Assembly (NCBI GenBank): GCA_028386065.3
Contig: JAKUCV010007321.1
Span: 8,522 to 72,521, forward strand
Length of the DNA: 64,000 nt
Direction: 5' to 3'
Source of the DNA: Turnera subulata
Lineage: Eukaryota; Streptophyta; Magnoliopsida; Malpighiales; Passifloraceae
Numbering within the stretch: the first letter of the stretch is position 1; each line of letters begins with the position of its first letter. A program made the position numbers and the translations under genes. Shown in pieces: positions 12,973-23,513 of this stretch. The notes beneath the pieces are model-generated. The model saw only the letters and a list, made by a program, of their open reading frames with translations. It was not told the DNA's origin and did no database searches.

Positions 12973-13748
12973 TAACCTTAAATCACCTTAAATCCCCTTA
13001 AATCCCATCCACCGAATCTATGATGAGATGCCCACCACAAGTAGTGTTGGCCTGCTTATATTAGTTCTACAAACAATTATCTTCCTTAAGAACCAACCTC
13101 CTTGCTCATTTACTTAGAGCTTCAATATTTAATTAAACTGGCATGTTATCGCAGCGCAATGTGAGGGATTCGAATCCAATTGACTTAGGGTTAAAAAAAA
13201 AATTAATAATAATCCAATTGACTTCTTAGAAACTTCTTCATATTCTAATGATCGACCGCGGGCCTCTCAGGCAAACCAAGACGAAGCCCGACCCAATTTG
13301 GCAAAGCCTGCCTTGGATAAGTAAAAGTCAATATGTTAGAACTATCGCATTATTTATACTGCCGCTTATATCCTTTTTTCTTATGTAATTTATAATGCGT
13401 TTGACTGGGTAGCAGATAATAGAGAGGCGTCCATTTGCTAGGAGTAATTAGACATGCCATTTATGATTTAACAGAAGAAAAAAGAAAATGTAGTACAAAA
13501 TGTCAGCCTCACTCCGACAAAAAACAAAATGTCAACTTCCCCCAACATTTTTTTATATTAGTTGAGGAGAATGAGACTTGAATCCGAAAGCTCACCCTTC
13601 ATATACTTTTGACACAGGAATACTAATGAGTTAAAAAAACAAAATGTCAACCTCACCCAACATTGACAAGAAGGCAGGCGGTGAGCCCATCCGTCCCATC
13701 GTCGACGAACAGTTTGACAACCATTAAATTGCCGATTCACACACCCCC
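12973..13748. repeat. Direct repeat unit 1 (left of gap)
   Basis: About 776 bp that recur almost unchanged at 14776-15552. The unit starts at a triple CCTTAAAT repeat, includes a tRNA-like B-box motif (GGATTCGAATCC, 13166-13177) and a SINE-like segment, and runs into the assembly gap at a C-run. Single-base differences and 1-2 bp indels separate the two units. It has no TG...CA termini, so it does not look like an LTR. Confidence 0.9.
13552..13634 (-). repeat. SINE-like copy (in repeat unit 1)
   Basis: On the minus strand this segment matches the SINE at 28844-28943: a CTCATTGG-like A-box region (here degraded to CTCATTAG), a GACACA/TGTGTC stretch, a gapped GAATC B-box region and a CTCCTC-AACTA end followed by an A-run. 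It is older and more diverged than the copy at 28.8 kb. Confidence 0.65.
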
Positions 13749-14505
13749 NNNNNNNNNNNNNNNNNNNNNNNNNNNNNNNNNNNNNNNNNNNNNNNNNNNN
13801 NNNNNNNNNNNNNNNNNNNNNNNNNNNNNNNNNNNNNNNNNNNNNNNNNNNNNNNNNNNNNNNNNNNNNNNNNNNNNNNNNNNNNNNNNNNNNNNNNNNN
13901 NNNNNNNNNNNNNNNNNNNNNNNNNNNNNNNNNNNNNNNNNNNNNNNNNNNNNNNNNNNNNNNNNNNNNNNNNNNNNNNNNNNNNNNNNNNNNNNNNNNN
14001 NNNNNNNNNNNNNNNNNNNNNNNNNNNNNNNNNNNNNNNNNNNNNNNNNNNNNNNNNNNNNNNNNNNNNNNNNNNNNNNNNNNNNNNNNNNNNNNNNNNN
14101 NNNNNNNNNNNNNNNNNNNNNNNNNNNNNNNNNNNNNNNNNNNNNNNNNNNNNNNNNNNNNNNNNNNNNNNNNNNNNNNNNNNNNNNNNNNNNNNNNNNN
14201 NNNNNNNNNNNNNNNNNNNNNNNNNNNNNNNNNNNNNNNNNNNNNNNNNNNNNNNNNNNNNNNNNNNNNNNNNNNNNNNNNNNNNNNNNNNNNNNNNNNN
14301 NNNNNNNNNNNNNNNNNNNNNNNNNNNNNNNNNNNNNNNNNNNNNNNNNNNNNNNNNNNNNNNNNNNNNNNNNNNNNNNNNNNNNNNNNNNNNNNNNNNN
14401 NNNNNNNNNNNNNNNNNNNNNNNNNNNNNNNNNNNNNNNNNNNNNNNNNNNNNNNNNNNNNNNNNNNNNNNNNNNNNNNNNNNNNNNNNNNNNNNNNNNN
14501 NNNNN
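13749..14505. other. Assembly gap (757 Ns)
   Basis: Unsequenced. The gap begins exactly at the low-complexity CACACCCCC end of repeat unit 1 and ends inside a copia integrase fragment. Whether its length is real or nominal cannot be told from here. Confidence 1.
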
Positions 14506-14775
14506 AGCATCAGATTTATTCTTCAAGAAATATACCCATGTCTTCCTACTAAAGTCATCAATAAAGGTAATAAAATACCTGCAGCCTCCATTTGAAGGAA
14601 CTTCCACCGAGCATAAATCTGAATGGACAAGTTGTAGTGGTTGTGTGGCTCTCCAAGCTTTTCCTGTAGGAAAAGGATCACGATGCTTCTTGCCAAGAGT
14701 GCATGATTCACAAACTCTGTACTGGAAATCAATATGTGGCAATCCAGAAACCATCTCCTTACGAGCAAGAAACTT
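14506..14775 (-). mobile_element. Ty1/copia fragment: GAG-pre-integrase to integrase core
   Basis: The minus strand encodes an uninterrupted stretch of copia polyprotein. It has the CESCTLGKKHRDPFPTG zinc-finger/GAG-pre-integrase segment, LVHSDLCSVEVPS with the first catalytic Asp of the DDE integrase, and FITFIDDFSRKTWVYFLK with the second Asp region. It is cut on one side by the gap and on the other, at about 14775, directly by repeat unit 2. No LTR, primer-binding site or polypurine tract is visible, so only a fragment can be called. Its frame is open across all 270 bp. Confidence 0.9.
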
Positions 14776-15552
14776 TAACCTTAAATCACCTTAAATCCCC
14801 TTAAATCCCATCCACCGAATCTATGATGAGATGCCCACCACAAGTAGTGTTGGCCTGCTTATATTAGTTCTACAAACAATTATCTTCCTTAAGAACCAAC
14901 CTCCTTGCTCATTTACTTAGAGCTTCAATATTTAATTAAACTGGCATGTTATCGCAGCGCAATGTGAGGGATTCGAATCCAATTGACTTAGGGTTAAAAA
15001 AAAAATTAATAATAATCCAATTGACTTCTTAGAAACTTCTTCATATTCTAATGATCGACCGCGGGCCTCTCAGGCAAACCAAGACGAGGCCCGACCCAAT
15101 TTGCAAAGCCTGCCTTGGATAAGTAAAAGTCAAGTATGTTAGAACTATCGCATTATTTATACTGCCGCTTATATCTTTTTTTCTTATGTAATTTATAATG
15201 CGTTTGACTGGGTAGCAGATAGTAGAGAGGCATCTATTTGCTAGGAGTAATTAAACATGCCATTTATGATTTAACAGAAGAAAAAAGAAAATGTAGTACA
15301 AAATGTCAGCCTCACTCCGACAAAAAACAAAATGTCAGCCTCACCCAACATTTTTTTATACTAGTCGAGGAGAATGAGATTCAAATCCGAAACCTCATCC
15401 CTCTTATGCTTTTGACACAAGAGTGCCAATGAGTTAAAAAAAAAAATGTTAACCTCACCCAACATTGACAAGAAGGCAGGCGGTGAGCCCATCCGTCCCA
15501 TCGTCGACGAACAGTTTGACAACCATTAAATTGCCGATTCACACACACCCCC
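14776..15552. repeat. Direct repeat unit 2 (right of gap)
   Basis: Second copy of the ~776 bp unit at 12973-13748. It is joined on its left to copia coding sequence and on its right continues into unique DNA (ACACTTCCCTCC...). It differs from unit 1 by scattered substitutions and small indels, for example one extra AC in the terminal CA/C run. Confidence 0.9.
15353..15436 (-). repeat. SINE-like copy (in repeat unit 2)
   Basis: Reads on the minus strand as CTCATTGGCACTCTTGTGTC, then a GAGGGATGAGGTTTC stretch, TGAATCTCATTCTCC, and TCGACTAGTAT plus an A-run. It is clearly the same family as the complete SINE at 28844-28943 and closer to it than the copy at 13552-13634. Confidence 0.75.
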
Positions 15553-16415
15553 ACACTTCCCTCCACATAGAAAATGTGGATTAATTAAGCCATTCAATTT
15601 ATATTATGGAATTTGTAGAAAAATTAAAAGAAGAAATTTGAAAGAACAACAACAATTTCATTTGTGTGCTAATATATATAGTTGATTTGATTTCAATGTC
15701 AGTCTCTTCAATCAGATACATTTGATGGGTACCTCCAAAATCGTTATACTGTTTTCTTATTTAATATAACCATTAGAACTCTATTCGTTGGCCGCCGATT
15801 GCTATAAAACGGTAAATTCGGCTAGTTATTCATATTTCTCTCAACAAGATAAGGTGGCAATCCTTGAGTTCTTGTCTTATTTGGAAACCATTTCTTAGTA
15901 TTTCTGCCAAAGCTTGTCCTGAAAATTAGTCTAATCTCTTAAAAGATTGACAAGTTGGCTCATGACTTGGAGTGTAGTAGAAGAATCTTCTCATGTTCAG
16001 GCGGCTACTACCAAAACACCCCAAGTAGTAAGAAAGAGCTGCTCTGGTACAACTCCTTCTATTTTCTTTATAAATTTTCTCTTTTATTTTGGGCAATCTC
16101 CCTCAAAAGAATTAATTTATGATTTAATTCCACACTGGAAACGAAATTGGACTCTTCTACGATGACTCTAGCCTGTAAGTGAAACTTTAATAAATTGTTT
16201 TAGCTCTTTCCTCCGGCTTACTTGTATGCATTATACTGTTATACACCCAGCTATATATCCGTTATATATTAATTACTATTAAGTACCCACCATTGACGCG
16301 ACCCACCTCACGTCTTTCTCTCTATATATAAAGCAACTAGTCGTCGCATATCTCACTCAAAAGACCAGTCTTGTACTGTCCCATATGTACATACATACCT
16401 GATCCTGTGGAGAAG
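15553..16415. other. Intergenic, promoter of aldose epimerase
   Basis: No gene seen up to the promoter. A strong TATA box (TATATATAAA) lies at 16323-16332, 84 bp before the epimerase start codon. The rest is AT-rich unique sequence. Confidence 0.65.
16323..16332 (+). promoter_or_regulatory. TATA box of aldose epimerase gene
   Basis: TATATATAAA, 84 bp upstream of the start codon at 16416, in an otherwise mixed-composition stretch. Confidence 0.7.
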
Positions 16416-18752
16416 ATGACGAAGTTTTCTTCTGTGTTGGTTTTCTGTGTAATTCTGGTGGCTTTTGGTTCTGCCAATGCCTACCAAACAAAGGAGGGAG
16501 AAGAGATAGGGAACATTTCTCTGCGTTTGGGAAAGACCTGCCAAACAAAACTGTTTTTATGCTGTGCTTAATCTGTTCCTTCGCTTTTACTTTAACAGGG
16601 AAACTGGCTGATGTTGCTCTTGGCTATGATACTATCAAGGAGTACCTGGTGAGTAGTCTTATTTCTTTTCTTCCTTTTAGCTTACTCGTAGCCAAGACAA
16701 GTTGGATCGTTGTTTGTCTGTGTTTCGCATTACTTGATAATGAAAGTTTAGAACTCCTTAAACAACATTAGGACGAGCAAAACAAGGTGAAATGGCTGGT
16801 TTCATTAATAGAAAAAACAGAAGCATAAGACAAAAATGGTACAGCTAGACCTTCTGTGGTGTAATTTGTCTTAAGCAAATTATATCCTTCTTAGTGCCAG
16901 TCTGCAGGTGCAGGGCTGCCTGCCTATGCAGGTTTCCTATGCAAATGTTCCCTAATAGGGGCTAATCCTGGTATGATAATTGCCTTTGCATCTAGCAAGG
17001 GATGGATAGCAACATTGGTGGTGAGAAAAAACAAAGTACAGGATCTGAATCCCAAGGATCTCCATCGTAGTTGCCTTTCTTTTCTCCTTGGTAACTCTTT
17101 AAGTTGTTGAAAACTGTTCAAAACAGTTCTGGGATTTTTTTTTTTTGTCATAAAACTAGATTATCAAAAAGAGTATAATAAAATCGCTTTAATTGACTCG
17201 AAAAGTCAACATCAAACTTTGAAATTTCAATATCTAAATCCCATATGATCTTGATGGGAAACAAGCACCCCATATGATCTGTCTTCCACAGAAACAAAGA
17301 AAACAAATGGAACAAAAAAATATCATCTATTTTCCCGATTCTTTGACCTGTGACTTTTTTAATGGCTGTGGTGCTGTGTTCCTGTTATGGATTGGCTTTA
17401 AGGAACATGGCCCTTAAACTTCAGGACCACTTCAAGAGGAATATGCTTTTGGCATTAATCATGGAAAATAGAGGGAAAGGTGGGGGCCTAACATGAAAAC
17501 CCAGTTGTTGTTTCTTATAAAAATAGAAAAAGAAAACTAGTAGATGTGCTTGTTGTATGTGTCGCACACAGCTTATAGTATACAACATGTAGTATATACA
17601 TTTAATTTTGACATCAAATTTATGGTATTTTCGTAGAATGATACATCAAGCTTTGGAGCCACAGTTGGACGGGTAGCTAATAGAATTGGTGGTGCCCAAT
17701 TTACTTTGAACGGAGTTCATTACAAACTACCTGCCAACGATGGGAAGAACATGCTTCACGGTACTCTTTAATTGAACACCCTTTTCACTTGCAAAAATGG
17801 AAGGTTTACTGTTAATTTTACTTTTCCACTATTCGACTTTTGATATCTAATTAACTCATCGTACATGGATTTACTGGATAACAGGTGGTCCAAAAGGTTT
17901 CTCCAAGGTAATCTGGAAAGTGAAGAAGTACAGGCCAAGAGGCTATGTTCCTAGCATTGTCTTCACCTACCACAGCCCTGATGGTGACCAAGGTCAGTCT
18001 CTATATATATTCTCAAATTCTTAACTTCAGCTCTATGTATCTATGAACTCCTTGTCCTAAACAACTGTTGTTAAGGGATGCTTCATAAAGTAATTTAATA
18101 ACAAGCTCTGCATCATTGAATTTTCTCTGCAGGGTTCCCTGGTGATCTTCTTGCAACTGTGAAGTACAGCCTCTTTGGAGAAAACAAATTTGTTATAACA
18201 ATGAAAGGGAAAGCTTTAAACAAGGCCACTCCAGTGAACCTAGCCAACCATCTCTACTGGAACCTGGGTGGCCAGGACAGCGGTGACATCCTGTCCGAAG
18301 AAATGCAAATATTTGCTTCAAAGTACACTCCTGTCGACTCTGAGCTCATCCCTACTGGTGCAATCGTGCCAGTGAAAGGGACACCATACGATTTCCTCAA
18401 ACCCAAAACCATCGGCAGCAGAATAAACAAGCTGCCTAATGGCTATGACATCAACTATGCGCTTGATGGCATTGGCTATGGCAAGCTCTTGAAGAAGGCA
18501 GCCATTGTTCACAACAAGAAGTCAGGAAGAGTTTTGGAGCTGTTTACCAACCAACCTGGTGTGCAGTTGTACACGAGCAACAAGTTGACCCAGAAGGGAA
18601 AAGGTGGGTTTGTGTATAAACCTCACGCTGCTTGGTGTTTGGAGACTCAAGGTTTTCCTGATTCGGTGAATCACCCCAACTTCCCTTCCCAGATTGTGAA
18701 CCCAGGGGAGACCTACAAGCATTACATGCTTATAAAGTTTTCAACTCTGTAA
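16416..18752 (+). CDS. Aldose 1-epimerase (galactose mutarotase-like), secreted, N-terminally shortened
   Basis: Interconverts alpha and beta anomers of hexoses. Best model: exons 16416-16524, 16599-16648, 17637-17760, 17885-17992 and 18133-18752, 1011 nt, 336 residues. The start gives a signal peptide ([18 protein letters not shown]), as in plant extracellular members. [21 protein letters not shown] (catalytic His region), GTPYDF and [17 protein letters not shown] (catalytic Glu region) are all present. Odd point: the family normally has about 25 residues between the EIG...L.KG start and KLADV, covering the first strands around an N.GA.I..V..P segment. Here that block is missing. Remnants (CTGCCAAACAAAACT, reading LPNKT in another frame) lie at about 16539-16553. 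The only in-frame splice I find uses a weak donor (GC|GTTTGG at 16524/16525). It may therefore be a shortened but translatable gene or an incipient pseudogene. Confidence 0.8.
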
Positions 18753-19370
18753 TTTCTAATTAACTCCTCTCACGACAAGAACTAGACGAGTTTCTGTTCT
18801 TTTTTTTCGTATGACGTTGGTGTTACATGAAGAAGAGAAGAGTCCACTGTTTGTGTGATTGGGAAATGTTGTAATATCAGGCAAAAGGAATAAAATAACT
18901 GCACCTTCTTCAGGCATTATCTTTTTTATTCTCTTGACCTCCAAGCTATTTTTGTGGCTACTTCAAATGTCAGTTACTTACCCTTTTATTCGCTGTAAGG
19001 CAGAGACTTATTTCCATGATCCAAGAGTTTATGGTTACACTGCCGAAACAACAGTGGCCTCATGTTTGTCAATGACCTGTCGTTGGCTTCTTTTTTTTTT
19101 TTTCTTTTTGTTTTATGGGGTGTGGGCTTGTCATTCTGTATTTTTCTCTGAGAAACTAATTTATTAAGATCCATGAACAAAAGCGAAAAAGAAAGAAGAA
19201 TCCAGTGGACATGGAATAAAGACCCAAAATACTGAGGCCCAATTTGGAGAATTGGAGCACAGATCCCGCAAATAACGACCAGGCCCAATTTGGAGAGCCG
19301 GAGCCCAAATCCAACAAACTAAGTGATAACGATCAAAAAAATTTGGCACCAAAAATTATTACCAGCCAAA
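18753..19370. other. Intergenic between epimerase and DHQS-like gene
   Basis: 3' region of the epimerase, a T-rich tract at 19089-19110, and the short promoter of the next gene. GGCCCAATTTGGAGA is repeated with small changes near 19235 and 19282; GGCCCA is a site-II-like motif common in plant housekeeping promoters. Confidence 0.55.
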
Positions 19371-22354
19371 ATGGCTGCGCTGCTAGTCGCAGGTTCTTTC
19401 CTCGGATATTCCAAACCGCACCGGAGCAGCTTCACTCTCCAAACAGGTTTCTTCTTTAAATTCCTAGGATGCCCCTGGTTTTCCTGTAAAAGTTGCTCCT
19501 GCCCGAAATGCATGCATATGTAGTTTTTCTTCGTGTTCTGTGTTTGCAGGTAAGGGGAAGAGTTGCAGGTTATTTTCATCGGATTATAGCCGGAGAAAAT
19601 CAAGAAACAGGGAGCAAAGCTATTATCTTTATCACTACACTCCTCGTGTAAAGATGTGTGCTTCTTCTACCATTTCTGCTTCTACGACAGCTCCGGATTC
19701 CTACGATAAATCGAAGAGGGTGTGGATATGGACGGAAAGCCAGCAAGTCATGGCTGCTGCTGTTGAGAGAGGCTGGAACACCTTCCTCTTCTCCTCGAAG
19801 CAAAGACAGCTAGCCAGTGATTGGTCCTGTAAACCCTTCTCAACTAGAATTTCCCCCTCCTTATTTCGCTCAATTCTGGCTCCGGAACAAGGAAAATAAT
19901 AGCATTCGTTGATTGTATTTTGTTTTTTGAGTTTTGGAATTGGTTGTGGGAATGTGCAGCAATAGCATTCATATATCCTCTCTTTGTGGAGGGAGGAGAA
20001 GTCGTTGATAGAGATAACAAACGTGTCGCCACCATTTTTGAGGTTTCGACTCCCCAGGAACTGCTGCAGCTTCTACCGGAAGACGCAAAAGCTGAGAATT
20101 TTATTCTTGACTTGCTAGATTGGCAGGTGGGTGTTTTGATTCTTTTGTGAATATTTAGTTTCCGCATGACTTACAATTGGGTTCATTTGAGTTATTATTT
20201 CATTGGAAGAGTCTAATTGGACGTCAATGTAGCACACCTGCATTCTTCTTCCTCTCAATTGGGTGCTTGTCATTCTAGTCAGTCTTCACATCTCGAGTAG
20301 CTAGTTCTGTCAAAGTACACCAAGCTGATTGTTTTCTTCTTTTTCGGTTTAATTTCTAACATATTCTGCTTGTTCAAAATATAACTCAATAACTTCTAAA
20401 TCATACTTGCCAATGTCTCTCTTAGGTCATACCTGCAGAGAATATTGTTGCAGCATTCCAAGGCAGTCAAAAAACAGTGTTTGCCATCTCAAAGACGCCT
20501 TTGGAGGCACAGGTTTTCCTTGAGGTATCTCATTGATAGTATGTGATCCGTGAAGCTTGGATGCTTTGAATTTGTGTTCTTTACTATCTTTTCTCATTGA
20601 TTTTACTCTTATAACATTCACAAGTTCACTTTCTTCTTTCAAAGGTCTTGGAGCACGGCTTGGGTGGGGTTATTATGAAAAGTGAGGATGTTGAATCTAT
20701 TCTTGAGCTGAAGGTAAATTTGATTGATGGAAGGGGATTTTTCCTGAGTACGGAACATTATTCCTCATCCAGTTAGTATTATCAGGGCTATTTTGACAGA
20801 AGAAATGAAGCTAGCAACCTGTTGGGCTTGACAAAGGCCACTGTAACTCAAGTTCAAGTAGCTGGCATGGGGGATCGTGTTTGTGTGGATCTCTGCAGCC
20901 TCATGAGACCTGGTGAAGGACTTCTGGTTTGCGTCCAGTTTCAGACATTGAGATATGTTTGTGAGTTACTGTCTGATTGTAAACATACTATGATAACCTG
21001 AAAAGTTTTATCACAGGTTGGTTCCTTTGCCAGAGGACTATTTCTTGTCCACTCTGAATGCTTGGAGTCAAATTATATTGCTAGCAGGCCTTTCCGTGTT
21101 AATGCAGTAAGTTTCTGCTCACAATGCTGGAGATGCTAACACCTGTTTTAATTGTTGGAACCGGTGGCATCATTTCAATTATGTAGTTTTCTTGTGAATG
21201 ACAACACTGCTCCTTAATATAGCGAGTTGAAACTGAGCATCATGTGCCACCGCTACACTTTACCAGTATCTTTTTACTGTGAAATAGTTCGGTCTAACTT
21301 TTTACCAGTTACACTTTTGTAGTAGTAAGTTCCCACGCTGATGTGTTGTTCTTATCTAGGAGATCTTTTCAGCTCTAGTTCTGATGTGTAAAACTTCTTT
21401 TTTAAAAAAATGGGACAGTGTTGAGGAACATGCTAAACTTCTTCCCTGTTCCTTCAAAAGTTTATTGTTAATATTGATGTTGTCTTGTGGATCGGAAACT
21501 CACAAGTGAATTTGGCATTCGATATTCCTTAGCAACTAAATGTACACGAATTATGGAATTTTTCCTTTTTCCCCCTCAAGTGCCTCTATTTTCTGTTGTA
21601 TTGGTTTGATTGGTGTAGTACCGAGGATATAGTTCGTCTGATCAAAATTTTCATAGAAAATGGTACTTTGGTGTTGTAGTGTTGATAAATGCCCATTAGT
21701 TGCTTTCTGATATCATCTTATTACTTATATGTGCAGGGACCAGTACATGCATATGTCTCTGTTCCTGGAGGAAAGACTTGCTATCTTTCAGAGTTGAAAG
21801 CAGGGAAAGAAGTGCTTGTGGTTGATCAGAAAGGCCAAACCCGAACTGCAATTGTGGGACGTGTGAAGATAGAGACTCGATCCCTCATCCTTGTGGAGGC
21901 AAAGGTGTGATTTTAAAGGCTGTAACATTTCTTTATTTGGTGATTGTAATATTTCAATATCCCCGTTATAATGCTTTGGAAATGAATTATCTGGAACACG
22001 AATAAGTATATCTGTATAGGAACAATAATACTGGATACTTTGACATGACAGATACATTCTGATGATCAAGACCCTTATAGCATTTTTCTCCAGAATGCAG
22101 AAACTGTTGCCTTAGTACCTCCCTGCCAAGGTCAAAGATGCTCACGTTTAGTTTCTGCAAGCTTTTTAGGACCAGTTAATTCTCCTGACCTTCCACATGT
22201 GAAAATTCTCACTTCTCTTTTTTCAGGAAGTTCCCTGCAACAAACATCGATTCCGGTGACTTCACTCAAAGTTGGAGACGAAATTTTGTTGAGAGTTCAA
22301 GGGGGGGCCCGGCATACAGGTATAGAGATTCAAGAATTCGTTGTTGAGCGCTGA
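19371..22354 (+). CDS. 3-dehydroquinate synthase II family protein (archaeal AroB'-type homologue)
   Basis: Plant homologue of the archaeal enzyme that makes 3-dehydroquinate from 2-amino-3,7-dideoxy-D-threo-hept-6-ulosonate. Plants also carry canonical AroB for the shikimate pathway, so the role of this protein in plants is not settled. Ten exons: 19371-19446, 19550-19828, 19960-20126, 20426-20524, 20645-20713, 20786-20926, 21017-21106, 21737-21904, 22052-22130 and 22227-22354; 1296 nt, 431 residues. The first ~75 residues are Ser/Arg/Tyr-rich with few acids, as in a plastid transit peptide. The core starts at [21 protein letters not shown], a family hallmark. Also seen: [64 protein letters not shown] (two halves in adjacent exons) and the C-terminal GGARHTG. 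No disruption seen. Function is inferred from family only. Confidence 0.9.
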
Positions 22355-23513
22355 ACAGGAAATATTGGCATTGGCAAGGAGTCGTAGAAACCAGAACCCC
22401 ATCTGTCTGCTGTTGGTTTCGTTAAAAGCTGATGAATTTGTGCAATTGCACGGGGGACATTTTGTCTTTTCTTAAGAAAAAATATGGGATCACATTTCTA
22501 CTCCTAGTCAATGCAAACAGGAGCTTATGTGACATTCAATTATATGTGTTGTATGTGCAGGTGCTTCCTTTCATGGTTAATTTCTGGCTAGAATGCTGCA
22601 AGTTTTGAACCAACTGTGAGATTTGTTTTCAAGAAATCCACTTTGCTAAGGTTGACCAAGCATCTAAAACCTGGCTTTCTGTCTATAGCTTGCTGTTGAC
22701 ACAACAGAATCCTAAGGATGTTATGACTTGGTATTATTGTGAGTTCTTATTTCTGACAAAAGAAATTGCGATACAGGCATCCAATGTTTTTGTCCAGTCA
22801 ATACATCGAACCACACATGTTGTTTGGTGGCGTCTGGGCCTGGCGCCTGATGTTTTCTGACCCAGTCATCACCATATTGTAAAATTTAGTGCATGCATTT
22901 GGAATTGGAATTCTTCGATGGAGATTGGAATGTTTATGTTGAGTTATGTTGAAAATAATTAAAATGAGTTAATGAAGATAGTTAAATAATCAAATTCACA
23001 GTCTATTTCCACAGCTGGATGCCATCAGAATCAGATGTCAACTCCTTGACTCGGACCTTTTTAGTTTTGGTAACATTTAACAAATTAAATGAAAACAACG
23101 TAAATGATATAAACCGATATGCTCTTCCTAATCTTGATACGCTGGATCTCAAAAGAAAGAGACAAGACAACACAAATCATGGTAAGAACTTTTGACTGAG
23201 ATGGAGCTTTTTTTTTTCTTAAATCATCAACAAGACCTGCTATTTTCTTTAGTCAAATTTGATTATTCCTTACACAACGGTCAAGTTTTCCTACTGAATA
23301 TGGTGTTTTCAAAACAAGCATCACTCTTGAAGAGGTCAAGTCTTTCCTGTTATTCTAACTTTGCCGATAGCCTGATACCATGTAAAGTCAAAATATTAAT
23401 ACTTCCTGCAAAATAAGATTTCACCAGAACCTGCTGCCATCACTCACTGTATATAATGAGCAGCGTAGTTACATCTGACCAACATTAAGCAAAAAGCATA
23501 TAGTTGTTCAACA
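22355..23513. other. Intergenic, P450 promoter
   Basis: 3' region of the DHQS-like gene and then the P450 upstream region. No other gene seen. Confidence 0.6.
23450..23457 (+). promoter_or_regulatory. TATA box of CYP81-like gene
   Basis: TATATAAT, 64 bp before the start codon at 23514; typical spacing for a plant TATA promoter with a short leader. Confidence 0.65.

Noticed and set aside
13140..13180. A tRNA gene, from the GGATTCGAATCC motif
   Set aside because: Only a B-box/T-loop-like motif is present; no acceptor stem, D-arm or anticodon arm can be built around it.
13763..14500. Long ORFs spanning the run of Ns
   Set aside because: They are produced only by translating unknown bases.
12973..15552. 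The two 776 bp direct repeats as LTRs of a copia element
   Set aside because: They lack TG...CA ends, and the copia integrase sequence abuts repeat unit 2 directly without a primer-binding site, polypurine tract or the remaining gag-pol.
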